The notes under the pieces: model-generated
The model's input: the letters and a program-made list of their open reading frames with translations, nothing else
The model's database searches: none
What the model was told of the DNA's origin: nothing
Made by a program: the position numbers and the translations under genes
NCBI RefSeq assembly: GCF_905171775.1
Contig: NC_053495.1
Coordinates: 112,850,614-112,914,613 of the forward strand
Direction: 5' to 3'
Length of the DNA: 64,000 nucleotides
Source: Rana temporaria
Lineage: Eukaryota > Chordata > Amphibia > Anura > Ranidae
In this document: positions 1 to 10,836 of the stretch, piece by piece
Numbering within the stretch: the stretch's first letter is position 1
Layout: each line of letters starts with the position of its first letter

Positions 1-212
1 ATTTTTTCCAAAAAAAGTGCGCTTGTAAGACTGCTGCGCAAATACGGTGTGACAAAAAGTATTGCAATGACCGCCATTTTATTCTCTAGGGTGTTAGAAA
101 AAAAAAATATATAATGTTTGGGGGTTTTAAGTAATTTTCTAGCAGAAAAAAATGTTTTAGTCTTGCAAACACCAAATCTGAAAAACACCTGTGGTCTTTA
201 AGTGGTTAATAA
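1..212 (-). repeat. MITE-like repeat, copy cut by the window start
   Basis: This stretch is the reverse complement of the start of the repeat at 39506-40690. Both share the same run through the CCACTTAA end, the block around TGGCGGTCATTGCAATAC and the GCGCACTTTTTTTGG block. Only the terminal 210 bases or so are in the window. No coding capacity is seen. It is probably a non-autonomous DNA element; the superfamily cannot be assigned from this fragment. Confidence 0.75.
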
Positions 213-353
213 CCACTACACCCACACCTTATTGAATATTAATCATTATAGTGGCGCCAACGCCCCACTGTTTATTTACAAAAGCATAAGTGTGTTTCAC
301 TCACAAAGATTGGCCTAATCTTATTCAAAGGGTCAACTGCATAGAGGCACACT

Positions 354-1065
354 TGGCCAGATTCACAGTCAGCGGTGTAAATTTGTGCGGGTGTAACGTA
401 TCCGCTCTACGCTACGCCTCTGCAACCCAGACGGGCAAGCGCTGTATTCTCAAAGCACTAGCTCCGTAAGTTGCAGCGGTGTAGCGCAAATCAGCCGGCG
501 CAAGCCCGCCTAATTCAAATTTGGATCAGGGGGGCGTGTTTTTTTTGTAAATCTACTGTGACCCGATGTGATTGACTTTTTTGCCGAACGGCGCATGCGC
601 CGTCCGTGGAACCCTCCAGTGTGCATTGCTCCAAAGCACGCCGCCAGGACGTCATTGATTTTGACGTGAACGTAAATGACGTCCAGCCCCACCCACGGAC
701 GACCTACGCAAACTACGTAACCCTTTCAAATTTCGACGCGGGAACGACAGCCATACCCAACCTTGGTACGCCGCACTTATGCCTCATATAGCAGGGGCAA
801 CTATACGCCAGGAAAAGCCCAACATCACTTTACTGCGTTGGCCGGGCGTACGCTCGGGAATTCGCGTATCCAGCCATTCTGCACACTCAACGCGGAATTC
901 GACGGAAGCGCCACCTAGTGGTCAGAAAAAAATAAAATAAAAATATGCAGTTACGATCCGACGGTGTAAGAGACCTACGCCTGTCGGATCTAATGGATAT
1001 CTATGCGTGAACGATTCTAAGAATCAGGCGCATAGATACGACGGCTCGGATTAGGACCCACGGCT
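354..1065. repeat. Copy 1 of a ~700-bp CpG-rich MITE family (GGCCAGATTCACA ends)
   Basis: It begins with the family end GGCCAGATTCACA and contains the family core: a GGCGCATGCGCCGT-type motif, CGTAAATGACGTCCAG-like blocks, and repeated TACGCCGGCGTA-like or TACGACGGC words. The matching terminal CTGGCC end is not visible near 1065, so this copy is right-truncated. The other copies are at 3290, 9377, 12206, 22146, 41861, 44615 and 48347. Any reading frame here is a by-product of CpG-rich sequence. Confidence 0.75.
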
Positions 1066-1571
1066 GCAATTTCATTCTATATATATATCTACATTATTCA
1101 AAATCAGTCTCATAAACACATTCGCATAGACAAAAAGAAAAGGTTAAATTCTGAAAAGTCAGTTTGTTGTTAGGCATTCAGACAGGTTAAAACAAAAACT
1201 CTTATCCCAGCTCTGTCTACCATACCAGAAATCATATCTTATCCAAACTCTAAACCCTCCTTTCACACGGGGCACCATTTGTCATAGCATAATTAATAAC
1301 GCACGTACATAATTAATAATCAGAGAAATATTAATATCGCACGTGAATAATTAAGATAAGCTATAAAAATCTTTTTGTCTATATAAAAATTAACACAAAG
1401 AATAGCGCTGCGAAAAAGAGAAAAGTATTACATTTTTTTGATACAGAGAAGAAACTTGTATTACTCTAATATTTACAACTATAACATAAAGGATATCACT
1501 TGTTAAAACAGAGAGGATATTGCTGAATGCTGATACAACATACATGATAATATGGCTATAGAGAATTCAAC
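1066..1571. other. AT-rich stretch with no recognised feature
   Basis: It holds short AT runs such as (TA)n near 1080 and no coding exon, known repeat end or RNA gene that I can recognise. Confidence 0.5.
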
Positions 1572-1660
1572 AATAAGTAATGCTAAGTGGTAGAGAGAGA
1601 CAGAGAGACAGAGGGAGAGAGAGAGAGAGACAGAGGGAGAGAGAGAGACAGAGACAGAGG

Positions 1661-1694
<34 letters not shown>

Positions 1695-1746
1695 CAGAGG
1701 GAGAGAGAGAGAGACAGAGGGAGAGAGACAGAGAGACAGAGAGAGA
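1572..1746. repeat. (GA)n/(GACA)n microsatellite
   Basis: About 170 bases of GAGA units mixed with GACA and GGGA units. The apparent arginine/glutamate-rich reading frame across it is a product of the simple repeat. Confidence 0.97.
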
Positions 1747-2167
1747 TTACCTCACCAGTCTGTTAGGTCAGCTCCTTCATCATGCTTCAGTCTGCTTGGT
1801 CAAGGCATCATACACTGAACCTTGTCAAGCTGACTTGACTGTTTTTTATACCCCTGAGCCTGCATTTTCCTCCCTCCAAAACTCAAGTTTCCCGCGGATA
1901 CGATTGGATGACTTATGTTTCTTTTCAGAATGACGCAAAAGGACCCCCCAGTGTGCATCCCCCTGTTATCACATCCTCTTGACATAGGAACTGTCTTGGA
2001 GTTTGCATATTTATCAACAACAAAACTTCTCGTGTGAGCACTACCTCATCCAGTTCCACACTTTGCATATCACAGGACCCCTGGCTTATGGAGACGCCTT
2101 GTCTGTCCGAGCTCTATACACACACACACACACCTGGTATACACAGGCAATCTAAATGTGTGTTTTT
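1747..2167 (-). other. Unassigned, weakly LTR-like stretch
   Basis: On the - strand a TATAAAA box lies at 1844-1850, preceded by a moderately GC-rich segment that could be U3-like. No clear poly(A) signal, paired copy or target duplication was found, so LTR identity is only a suggestion. A short (CA)n run is at 2116-2133. Confidence 0.25.
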
Positions 2168-2171
2168 TTAA

Positions 2172-3029
2172 CCTCCCTGGCGGTATGATTCTGTCAGAAA
2201 AAACATGCTAAAAGCGGTACCATTATTTGCAAGGAAATTTGGCGTTTTATATTGTAGGTCTGTAATTTTTAGAAATAACTCACTTAAATCTGACCAAACA
2301 AGATTCTAATAGGCATCCCAGGTATGACATTTTTTTAAAAACAAAATTATAAATTATAATATAATAAATAATTATAAATAATTATAACAAATAATAATAT
2401 AATTATAATAAAAATTATTCAATAATGTAATCAAATCAAAATCACTGAAATTTGCTCAGTTGCAGAATTGTTGCTGTCATTATTTTTTTTTTTTTATGAC
2501 GAATTTCCCCACAAATCGCTATCGCACAATTCTGCAAGTGATTATAATTTATTATCGCTGTTTTTTAGCTGATCTAAAACTATTTTTGACATAAAGGGAC
2601 ACTTTTGGTTGCTATGGACAATCTACAGTTTGCAGGGAGAAAGAAACGTTTTTATTATATAAAATGACATGCATGACACAGGACAGACCACTAGGGACAA
2701 GGGGGGTGTGTTTTTTTTACATACAGTACTGTAATCTATAAGATTACAGTATACTGTATGTAATGTGTTTGTTTACTTTTTTGAATTTGGCGCCGTTCTC
2801 CGTCCCCGTGCGTCGTAACGTCGCAGGGAACGGAGATCGGCGTCACACGGAGGCACTGTGTGAATCGAGCGAGGTCCCGCTCGCTCACACAGCGGGGTGG
2901 CATCGCTGGATCCAGGGTAAGTAACTTTGCCTGTGGATCTAGCGAGGCAAGCCCGAGTCTGACTCTGGGTTTCCGCTCGCAGCAGGAAAATCTAACCCCG
3001 AGTCAGACTCGGGAAGACCGCCAGGCAGG
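2172..3029. mobile_element. TTAA-flanked non-autonomous element (piggyBac-like MITE)
   Basis: Inverted ends CCTCCCTGGCGGT (left) and ACCGCCAGGCAGG (right) are each flanked by TTAA (2168-2171 and 3030-3033), the target duplication typical of piggyBac-type transposition. The inside is AT-rich on the left and GC-rich on the right, where it has short inverted repeats around CCGAGTCTGACTC. No transposase is encoded. The superfamily call rests on the TTAA duplication only. Confidence 0.75.
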
Positions 3030-3289
3030 TTAATGAGATAGGAGATGACAGAAAATTCTTTCAATACAATGAGGGGGCATTTCCTATCACATCCCCCCCC
3101 CCATTGAGGTAACATCCATATGCTGACATATGGTCAAAAACATGCTCCTCAGCTCACAGAGTAATCTAAAGACAAACCCAAATCACATTAATAAAAAACC
3201 TTGTAAAAGAACGACATACAAATTTCCTACAAATCTTAGAAATATGGATTTGAAAAATCTCTACCACAATCGTGACCCCATGTAAATGC

Positions 3290-3802
3290 ATGGCCGTACA
3301 AACGGCGCATGCGCGCGCATGCTCAGAATCACGTTGCAAATACTCCCTAAGATACGACGGCTCAATGCGTACGACGTGAACGTAACTTACGCCCAGCCCC
3401 ATTCACGTACAACTTACGTAAACAAGGTAAAATCCGACGGCAGTTCCGACATCCATACCCTAAATGACTTAGACCAGCTATTTGGTGGTTTAACTTTACG
3501 CCGGAAAAACGCCTTACGTAAACGACGTAGCTTACTGCGACGGGCACAAGTACGTTCGTGAATCGGCGTATCTAGCTCATTTACATATTCAACGCGGAAA
3601 TCAACGGAAGCGCCCCTAGCGGCCAGCGTAAATATGCACCCAAGATACGACGGCGTAGGAGACTTACGTCGGTCGTATCTTGGCAAAATTCAGGCGTATC
3701 TCATTTAAAGAATCAGCGCATAGATACGACGGCGCACATTTGGACTTATGATGGCGTATCAGTAGATACGCCGGCGTAAGTCTCTGTGAATCTGGCCCAT
3801 AG
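3290..3802. repeat. Copy 2 (left-truncated) of the ~700-bp CpG-rich MITE family
   Basis: It has the GGCGCATGCGC motif, the AACGTAACTTACGCCCAGCCCC-type block in shortened form, multiple ATACGACGGCG words and the complete right end CTGTGAATCTGGCCCA. The left end is missing or diverged. It abuts the left arm of the fold-back Tc1 element. Confidence 0.7.
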
Positions 3803-4008
3803 TTTTTTAAATCCTTTTTAAATTATAATAATAACCAAAATCACCCAAATGGCCCTAATAAAAAGTTTACATACCCTGGAATGTTTGGCCTTGGCACACA
3901 CAGTTTAAAATGGCAATTAAAGGTTAATGTCTCACATTTATGGCTTTTTAAATCACAATTAGTGTCTGTGTATAAATAGTCAATGAGTTTGTTAGCTCCC
4001 ACTTGGAT

Positions 4009-4400
4009 GCCGCATACACACGATCGGTTCGTCTGATGGAACGTTTTCATCAGACGAACCGATCGTGTGTGGGCCCCATCGTTTTTTTTATCCATCGGTG
4101 AAAAAACTAGGAACTTGTTTTAAAATTATCTGATGGTTAAAAAAAAACGATAGAAAAAAACAATCGTCTGTGGGCACGTCCATCGGTTAAAAATCTACGC
4201 ATTCTCAGAATAAAGTCGACGCATGCTTGGAAGCATTGAACTTCATTTTTCTCAGCACGTCGTTGTGTTTTACGTCACCGCGTTCTGACACAATCTTTTT
4301 TTTAACTGATGGTGTGTAGGCAAGTCTGATGAAAGTCTGCTTCATCGGATATCTGATGAAAAAATCCATCAGACCGTTTTCATCAAAAGAAACGATCGTG
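4009..4400. repeat. MITE with GCCGCATACACACGATCGG ends
   Basis: The left end TGCCGCATACACACGATCGG and the right end ACGATCGTGTGTACAGG form inverted termini, and the interior has the same words in shorter palindromes. Related elements with GCCGCATACACA ends lie at 51437-51800 and 53283-53712. It is inserted in the left arm of the fold-back Tc1 element and is non-coding. Confidence 0.7.
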
Positions 4401-4461
4401 TGTACAGGTCATGAGGCATGAGGAGGTAGAAAAGAACAGTCAAAAGACCTGCGTAACAAAG

Positions 4462-4700
4462 TACAGGCATACCCCACTTATAAGTACACAATGGGTTTTA
4501 TTTACTAAAGCTGGAAAGTGCAAAATCAGGCTCACTTCTGCATAGAAACCAATCCGCTTCCAGGTTTTATTACCAAAGCTTAATTGAACAAGCTGGGGTT
4601 AGAAGCTCATTGGTTTCTATGCAGAAGTGAGCCTGATTTTGCACTTTCCAGCTTTAGTAAATAAAACCCATTGTGTACTTATAAGTGGGGTATGCCTGTA
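4462..4700. repeat. 239-bp near-perfect palindromic MITE
   Basis: The ends TACAGGCATACCCCAC and GTGGGGTATGCCTGTA begin inverted repeats of about 93 bases that match almost perfectly, separated by a loop of about 50 bases. It interrupts Tc1 transposase sequence: the inverted partner arm near 9325-9345 lacks it, which gives an empty-site comparison inside the same locus. A transcript would fold into a long hairpin. Confidence 0.85.
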
Positions 4701-5155
4701 ATGGGACTTTATAAAGATGGGAAAGGATCTACAAAGATACCAAAAGCCTTAAATATGCCAGTCAGTGCTGTTTAATCCCTTAATAAGAAGTGGAAAATTC
4801 GGGGCTCTTTTTATACAAAGCCATGGTCAGGTAGACCAAGAAAAATTGCAGCCACAACTAGCGGAAGAATTGCCCTGGATACAAGGAAAAACCCACAGGT
4901 AACCTCAGGAGAAATACAGGCTGCTCTCAAAAAAGGATGGTGTGGTTTTTTTTTAAGGAGCACAATTCAACAATACTTGAACAAAAAAGAGCTTGCATAG
5001 TTGAGCTGCCAGAAGGAAGCCTTTACTGCGCCAAGGCCACAAAAAAGCCCAATGAGGCATGTCAAGTTTGTTGCGCATATTGTAACCAGGCTTTTTTGTG
5101 GAACTTGTGCAGTAAAGGCTTCTTTCTGGTAACTTGACCATGCAGCTATTTTATG
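4701..5155 (+). pseudogene. Tc1-like transposase remnant, left arm
   Basis: Conceptual translation gives Tc1-type helix-turn-helix sequence: a KMGKDLQRYQK-like stretch, then a GRPRK-type AT-hook-like motif near 4835, then an RKNPQVTSGEIQ-like segment. There are several stops and the frame shifts. The remnant stops at the palindrome centre near 5068. It is a transposon gene, not a host gene, and is clearly inactive. Confidence 0.75.
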
Positions 5156-5345
5156 TTCAAGTATCATCGTATTGGGGGGGCGTGGCCAGGACAGGCATGT
5201 GAGAGGACGCATCTCTCATAGCTCCCGGCGCTGATCCGGTATCGATCCTCCCCCGGCCACGATTCCGGTTCGACACCACCATATGCTGGAAGCCCGTGCT
5301 CCCAGGATCACAGCGGTACCACCACCGGCGTTCTGCACCAGGGGA

Positions 5346-6446
5346 ATGACCCGCAAAGGACAGTCGGAGGCAGCGGGGATGGAGATCCAAAATGGCGCCG
5401 CCGCGCTGGCTGTGAAGGGGACGCCTCGTGGGGCAGACAAAACGGGGCCCAAACAAAGCAAGACTGCTAAGACCCAGGGTAAGGACCCCCCCAGGGACAT
5501 GCTTTATTATGCCCAGAAGATGACTGGGACGGGGGGGCCGGAACAACCGTCCCGCTCGGGTGATGCGCACCACACTAGGCCCGCAGCACAGGAGGACACT
5601 GTCCCACTTTACTGAGGGGAGGAGGAGGACAGGGAACAAGCAGGCCCTAGGCCTGAGGATGAGCAGGCCGCAGACACACAGGCTGCGAATGCTGCGCAAC
5701 CCACTCTGGCTGATATACTCAAAGCAGTAAACAAGTGTACAGCTTCTGTGGACACACTGAAAGAACATTTTGGACTGCTGAGGCAGGATATGCAGAAAAT
5801 CCGCGAACGTACTACTGCCGTGGAAAGCAGAGTCAGTGAGGTGGAGGACCAGATGCAGCCCATGGCCCAGGACACCAGAGCTGCCTTGCAGATGGCTAGG
5901 GACGCATATGACAGGGTGGAAGATATGGAGAACCGTCTCAGATGAAACAACGTTCGTATAGTGGGTCTGCCTGAGAGGGTGGAAGGCAAGGACCCCACCA
6001 TGTTTGTGGAGAACTGGCTGATTGAACTTTTTGGCAAAAATGCACTGTCGCCATTTTTTGCAGTGGAAAGGGCCCACCGAGTACCCTCGCGCCCACCACA
6101 ACAGGGGGGCCCCCCTAGATCCATCCTGGCGAAACTACTTCACTACCGGGACAGGGAGGCGGTGCTGCGCCAGGCTCAGGAGCGAGCGAATATACAACAC
6201 AACGGCGTCCGGGTGTCCTTCTACCCGGACTTCTCACAAGAGGTACAGAGGCGCAGGGCCAAATTCTTTGATGTGAAACGGCGGCTGCGAGCACTGCAAC
6301 TCCCATATGCCATGCTCTACCCTGCGAAGCTCCGGGTGGTGGTGCGGGGTCAAGCCCAGTTCTTTGAATCTGCCAAGGAGGCCATGTCATGGCTGGATCG
6401 AAACGAGCAATCTTTGCAACGCCGAGTGCAGGAGGAAGGGGAGTGA
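5346..6446 (+). pseudogene. L1-type ORF1 protein with two in-frame TGA stops
   Basis: One frame of about 366 codons from ATG at 5346 to the stop at 6444-6446. An N-terminal low-complexity basic part is followed by a coiled coil at about 5748-5940 (leucine/methionine heptads with many E/R/Q). Then comes the RNA-recognition-like and C-terminal domain, which begins near NVRIVGLPERVEG and includes RVSFYPDFSQEVQRRR. This order is that of L1 ORF1p, an RNA-binding chaperone. TGA codons at 5613-5615 and 5943-5945 break it. The second lies at the coiled-coil/RRM junction. Confidence 0.85.
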
Positions 6447-6982
6447 AACATATGCAAGTTTGTCCCAGTTTATATCTTTTGTTTTGCCTCCAGGCACCTA
6501 GTGTGCACATGTTGGAAGAGCTATTATGCTTCAACGGTTGGCCCTTTTTCTTTTTTTCTTTTTAGGGGGGATCCCCTACTTTTTACCTGATTGAATCTTT
6601 TTATTTTTCCCTTTGGCCGGGGGACACAATGATTGGCGACACAAAGCGAGAAGAGCTGACCTTAACGTAAAGTGTACTGTGCTGATGGTTGATGTGACTG
6701 GAGTAAGTCGACGATTAGTCGCACAAAGTGTTGAAACCGCCCTGTTGGCGGTCCAGGATGTTTTAGGAGCCGTTTGGTCCACAAGTTTTACTAACTTTAA
6801 TCTTTTCAGCCAACATATAAAGAAAGAGGTACAACACACCAGACTTGGGCCTTCAGCCCTTGTGCGAGAAACTGTGCAGGACAGGACAGGTATGGGGGGG
6901 GGTCCTATCTCCCAAACGAGGGGCCAGTCTACATATGTTTGCTTTCTAGTATACTGTTTTTTGATGATAGTGGAAGATACAC

Positions 6983-8140
6983 ATGGCTAAGGTATCTATT
7001 GTATCCTGGAATGTGAGGGGTATGCACTCTCCACTGAAACGCACGATGCTATTTATGTGTTTGAAGAAATTTTTACCAGGGGTGATCTGTTTTCAGGAAA
7101 CACACCTGACAGCGGAAACTGTGTGCTTTTTGAAATACAGGTGGGTGGGTAAGGCATATCACTCTACACACACCTCCTTTTCTAGGGGGGTGAGTGTACT
7201 AGTGCACAATGCTCTGGATTTCCAGGAAATTGACAGTGCTATAGACTCAGAAGGTCGCTATGTGTTTATTCATTGCAAAATGGGTAATTTGATATGTGTC
7301 TTGGCATGTGTTTATATCCCCCCGCCGTTCACGGCAGCGGTGCTCCGGCTCCTCCTCTCTTTTTTGGATGGTAGGCCGGATGTTCCGCTGCTCGTGATTG
7401 GCGACTTTAACTGTTGTCTAGACCAGGTGGCAGATAGACACCCGGGCCCTGGTCCCTCTGCCCTCGCTAGGAGTACTCCCCTGGCGCGGTTGCTGCAAGA
7501 GGTGGGCTGGGTGGACATCTGGAGGCACCGTAATCCCGGGGTCAGGCAGTTCACGTGCTTTTCGAAGACGCATGGATGCCTATCCAGAATAGACCTGGGG
7601 GTGGGAAATTCGAGCATGCTTCCAGTGATAGCGGACCTATCACACAGACCCCGCAGTGTGTCTGATCACTCTGCCCTGGTGGTGCAGCTCTGCGTGGCAC
7701 CGCAGGGGAGCCTGGTTAAGGCACCATGGAAGCTGAATGCCTTTTGGCTGAAGCTGATAAGATCCCATGTGGAAATAGAGGAGGACATACGAAGGTATTT
7801 TGCTGATGGGGAAGGAATGGAGCTGAATGTGTTAAACTGGGATGCTTTCAAGGTGTATTTTCGGGGCCTGCTTATAAGGGGAGTGAATGAGGTGAAGAGG
7901 GCCTCTGCTGCACTACTGATAGAAGTGGAGAACAGGGTCCAGGAAATGGAGCGGGCATATGTCGCTGATCCTTCGGACCTGACCAGGGAGGCCTGGCAGG
8001 CTGCTCAGTCTGCCTACCAGCAATTGCTCTCCTCGTCGGCTGAGAAGAAGAGGTTCTGCGATAGGGGCTATAAGATCAGGGTTAGGAGGGGTAGTCTCTC
8101 AGCCAGACCAGATTATGCAGGAACTGGCGGGTTTCTATGA
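6983..8140 (+). CDS. L1-like ORF2 N-terminal AP-type endonuclease
   Basis: A 385-residue frame starting MAKVSIVSWNVRGM. It shows the exonuclease-endonuclease-phosphatase motifs of LINE endonucleases: SWNVRG at the N-terminus, CFQETHL (catalytic Glu, about residues 35-41), GDFNCCLD (about residue 140), and a C-terminal SVSDHSALV (catalytic His). In active elements this domain nicks the target DNA for target-primed reverse transcription. It is intact, but the frame ends just where the reverse transcriptase should begin. The last residues are out of frame with the rest of ORF2. Confidence 0.9.
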   Translation: MAKVSIVSWNVRGMHSPLKRTMLFMCLKKFLPGVICFQETHLTAETVCFLKYRWVGKAYHSTHTSFSRGVSVLVHNALDFQEIDSAIDSEGRYVFIHCKMGNLICVLACVYIPPPFTAAVLRLLLSFLDGRPDVPLLVIGDFNCCLDQVADRHPGPGPSALARSTPLARLLQEVGWVDIWRHRNPGVRQFTCFSKTHGCLSRIDLGVGNSSMLPVIADLSHRPRSVSDHSALVVQLCVAPQGSLVKAPWKLNAFWLKLIRSHVEIEEDIRRYFADGEGMELNVLNWDAFKVYFRGLLIRGVNEVKRASAALLIEVENRVQEMERAYVADPSDLTREAWQAAQSAYQQLLSSSAEKKRFCDRGYKIRVRRGSLSARPDYAGTGGFL

Positions 8141-8840
8141 GACCCTGTACAGTTCTGGCACGATGTACAACCAGTGCTACGCCATTTTGCTACAGTACGT
8201 GATGAAGCAGCATCCCCTGAAGATACGGGAAAGGTGGGAGGCGGATGCGGGTGAGCTGGATGGGGAACAATGGGAAGAAATCTTTCAGGCAGTAGGCAAA
8301 TGCTCGCTGAATGTTTCACAGAGGCTCACACAACTGTATATTTTGCTGCGCACTTACTATAACCCACACAGGCTCCATAAGATGAATCCACAGCTTGATC
8401 CAACCTGTACCAGGTGCAAAAGAGACCATGGTGATCTGATCCATATGCTGTGGAGATGCCCAAAGCTCCACACGTATTGGGCGGGAGTTGTGAGTACCGT
8501 AAATTCAACATTTGGCGTGGCTCTTCCACAGGACCCGAGGGCTTGTCTCTTGGGGGCTCTGGAGGAGTACGAATGGGAGGAAGCGGACAGAGAGGCGATA
8601 CACAGGGTTCTGTTCCAAGCAAGGAAACTCATTATGGTTCACTGGAGGGCTGAGGCTCCTCCGACTCTGGCTGAATGGATTAATAATATTGGGCTGGTGC
8701 TGAGGATGGAGAAAGTGGTGTATCAACACAGGGGTAATACCCACAAATTTGAGAAATTATGGGCTAAGTGGTTGGATGTGCCAGGTCTAGCCCCGGTAGA
8801 CCTTGTGATGGATAGACTTTTGGGCATCAATGTGGGGTGA
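8115..8840 (+). CDS. L1-like ORF2 C-terminal region (RT missing)
   Basis: A 241-residue frame overlapping the end of the endonuclease frame by 26 bases in a different phase. Only a short pre-RT segment (ELAGFYETLYSSG) precedes C-terminal sequence with a cysteine/histidine cluster (CTRCKRDHGDLIHMLWRCP), as found downstream of the RT in L1/Tx1 ORF2 proteins. No FADD/YADD box or other RT motif is present. The element is therefore an internal deletion derivative joined near 8160, not a truncated LINE end. Confidence 0.85.
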   Translation: MQELAGFYETLYSSGTMYNQCYAILLQYVMKQHPLKIRERWEADAGELDGEQWEEIFQAVGKCSLNVSQRLTQLYILLRTYYNPHRLHKMNPQLDPTCTRCKRDHGDLIHMLWRCPKLHTYWAGVVSTVNSTFGVALPQDPRACLLGALEEYEWEEADREAIHRVLFQARKLIMVHWRAEAPPTLAEWINNIGLVLRMEKVVYQHRGNTHKFEKLWAKWLDVPGLAPVDLVMDRLLGINVG

Positions 8841-9062
8841 GATGGGGACGGTGCTACTTGGCGGGATGGTGATGTTTGAAACGGTTTGGGGGGAGGGGGC
8901 TCTACCTCCTGTCTATAAATACTCAACGAGTACTGGTTGTCTTAACCTCTGTTGTTATTTTGTCCCCTGTCCCCGCAATGTAAAGGGGACCTTGCATACT
9001 TTGTACCTCTGCAAACTAAATAAAATTTTGTTGGATACAAAAAAAAAAGTATCATCGTATTG

Positions 9063-9376
9063 TGCTCCCAAAAAACAACCACACCATCTTTTTCCAGAGT
9101 AGCCTGTATTTCTCCTGAGGTTACCTGTGGGTATTTCTTTGTATCCCGAACAATTCCTGCGGCAGTTGTGGCTGAAATCTTTCTTAATCTACCTGACCTT
9201 GGCTTGGTATAAAGAGATCCCCAAATTATCCACTTCTTATTAAATTATTAAACAGTACTGGCTGGCATATTCAAGGCTTTTGATATCTTTTTATATCCTT
9301 TTCCATCTTTATAAAGTTTCATTACCTTGTTTCGCAGGTCTTTTCTGCTCCCCGTGAGAGCTTACAAACTCATTGG
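9063..9376 (-). pseudogene. Tc1-like transposase remnant, right arm
   Basis: The reverse complement of this segment matches 4413-4461 and 4701-4970 of the left arm closely. It carries the same helix-turn-helix region and lacks the 239-bp MITE. It is degraded, with no continuous frame. Its orientation, opposite to the left arm, is the evidence for the fold-back structure. Confidence 0.75.
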
Positions 9377-10132
9377 CCCATATTCACAAAGCACTTACGC
9401 CGACGTATAACACGTTACGCTGACGTAAGTGCCATATGCGCCGGCGTATGTGTGCAGCAGACCCACGAGCCAACATGCGCCTAAAAACAGGCTACACCCC
9501 GCCGACGTAGCTTGCACATGCCGGCGTAGGGTGGGCGCACATATGGGCTGGGCGCAGGGTGCTGCTCCCATTGATTAGCCATTCAAACATGCAAATGAGG
9601 GAAATACGCCGATTCACGAACGTGCGTGTGCCCAGCGCATGCTACGTGAGATCTGCGTAAGTTGTACGTCCGGCGTAAAGTTATTCCCCATAAATGAGGT
9701 GCAACCCGGCAACAGACATGCACAGGTCTGCACCAGGGAACACAAGCCGGCGTATTGTGCGTTGGACGTGTGTCTGGCTGGGCGTACTTTATGTTCACGG
9801 TGTACGTGGTGATCCGACGTAGCTTAGGCAGTTGTTCCGGCGTGGTTGTGAGCAGGCGCAGGGGGGTGCTGTGTATGCGTCCACGTCACGGCGCATGCGC
9901 AGTTTGTGATACGTACGTGTCTGGCGCTCGGCCCATCATTTGCATGGGGTCACGCCCACTTCCACCTACGCCGGCGTGCGCCTTCGAAACCTACGCCACT
10001 CTGGCGCAGCGTTGGGAGCACTGGCTTGCTGAATGCAATGCTTGCCTCTCCACGCTACGTTGGCGTGGTGTACGGTGTTTGCTCTACGGCGGCGTAATGT
10101 GCGCCTTGCTCTCTGTGAATCTGGGCCATTTA
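9377..10132. repeat. Copy 3 of the ~700-bp CpG-rich MITE family
   Basis: It begins GGCCCATATTCACAAAGC and ends CTCTGTGAATCTGGGCCA, with subterminal TACGCCGACGTA/TACGCCGGCGT words and the GGCGCATGCGCAG core. It is inserted in the right arm of the fold-back Tc1 element. The CpG-rich frames inside it do not look like a protein gene. Confidence 0.85.
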
Positions 10133-10370
10133 CTATTTTATACACAGACACTAATTTCAAATTTAAAAAGGCACACATGTGAAAAATGTACCTTTAATAG
10201 CCATTTTAACCTGTGTGTGCCACCTTCTGTGTCTGTACCAAGGCCAAACATTTCAGGGTATGTAAACTTTTCATCAGGGCCATTTGGGTGATTTCTGTTA
10301 TCATTATGATTTTAAAAGGAGGCAAAAAATTGATGTGATAATAAATGGCTTCATGTGATCACTATCCTTG

Positions 10371-10836
10371 AATAAAATACAGTATATATACATACATACA
10401 GTAAAACATTGATTTGAGAGTAACTTGGTTTGAGAGCGTTTTGCAAGACAAGTAAAATGTTTTAATACATTTTGCCTTGATATACAAGCAATGTCTTCAT
10501 ATAAGAGTAGCGTCATGTCACAACTGAGTATAAAAAAGAAGAGAGGAGCTTCTAAGTGTAGCAATATGGTTACATTTAGAGCCGGTTCACACTGGGGCGA
10601 CTCGCGTAAAAAAAAAAACTCTTTGTAAAAAGTAAAAAGGACTAGGAGCATGCACTTGGGATGGCTCCTAGTTCAGAGAGTTTGATGTCACTGATGATCT
10701 TCGTGACCACATGAGGTTTGGTTACAAACTGATAGCTGCAGATCTCACTGTGTAAAATATCATTTGAAAAGTAAAAAAAACAAAAAAAAACAAAGATAAC
10801 AAAAAATACTTTTTATGCTATAAAACATATCCAATA
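10371..10836. other. Intronic stretch with a MITE end fragment
   Basis: A short piece at about 10577-10606 (AGAGCCGGTTCACACTGGGG) matches the end of the MITE at 57915-58382. The stretch near 10400-10500 (TTGAGAGTAACTTGGTTTGAGAG) resembles the subterminal part of the GCGAGTAAC-ended element at 39477. Nothing else is recognised. Confidence 0.45.

Larger units (their letters stand above)
5175..9048 (+). mobile_element. L1/Tx1-like LINE with the reverse transcriptase deleted
   Basis: A non-LTR retrotransposon starts with GGGGGGCGTGGCCAGG and ends in a short poly(A) run. It is flanked by the target duplication GTATCATCGTATTG at 5161-5174 and 9049-9062, so both ends are present. It contains ORF1 (5346-6446), an endonuclease ORF (6983-8140) and the ORF2 C-terminal region (8115-8840). 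It sits in Tc1 sequence near the centre of the fold-back element. With no RT domain it could move only with help in trans. Confidence 0.9.
3803..10370. mobile_element. Fold-back (inverted duplicate) Tc1-like element, heavily nested
   Basis: The left terminal block (about 3803-3975, including AAATGGCCCTAATAAAAAG) recurs inverted at about 10135-10330 (including TCAGGGCCATTTGGGTG). Tc1-type transposase sequence runs + at 4701-5155 and - at 9063-9376. Without the LINE at 5175-9048 the arms meet near 5068 as one palindrome. Each arm carries different later insertions: MITEs at about 4009-4400 and 4462-4700 on the left, the LINE and a 700-bp MITE at 9377-10132 on the right. The inverted structure therefore predates these insertions. 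Confidence 0.75.

Noticed and set aside
1580..1933. An arginine/glutamate-rich reading frame
   Set aside because: It is made by the GAGA/GACA microsatellite and has no protein-like sequence beyond it.
9755..10291. A 178-residue frame
   Set aside because: It crosses the 700-bp MITE and the Tc1 terminal repeat. It is a chance frame in CpG-rich DNA.
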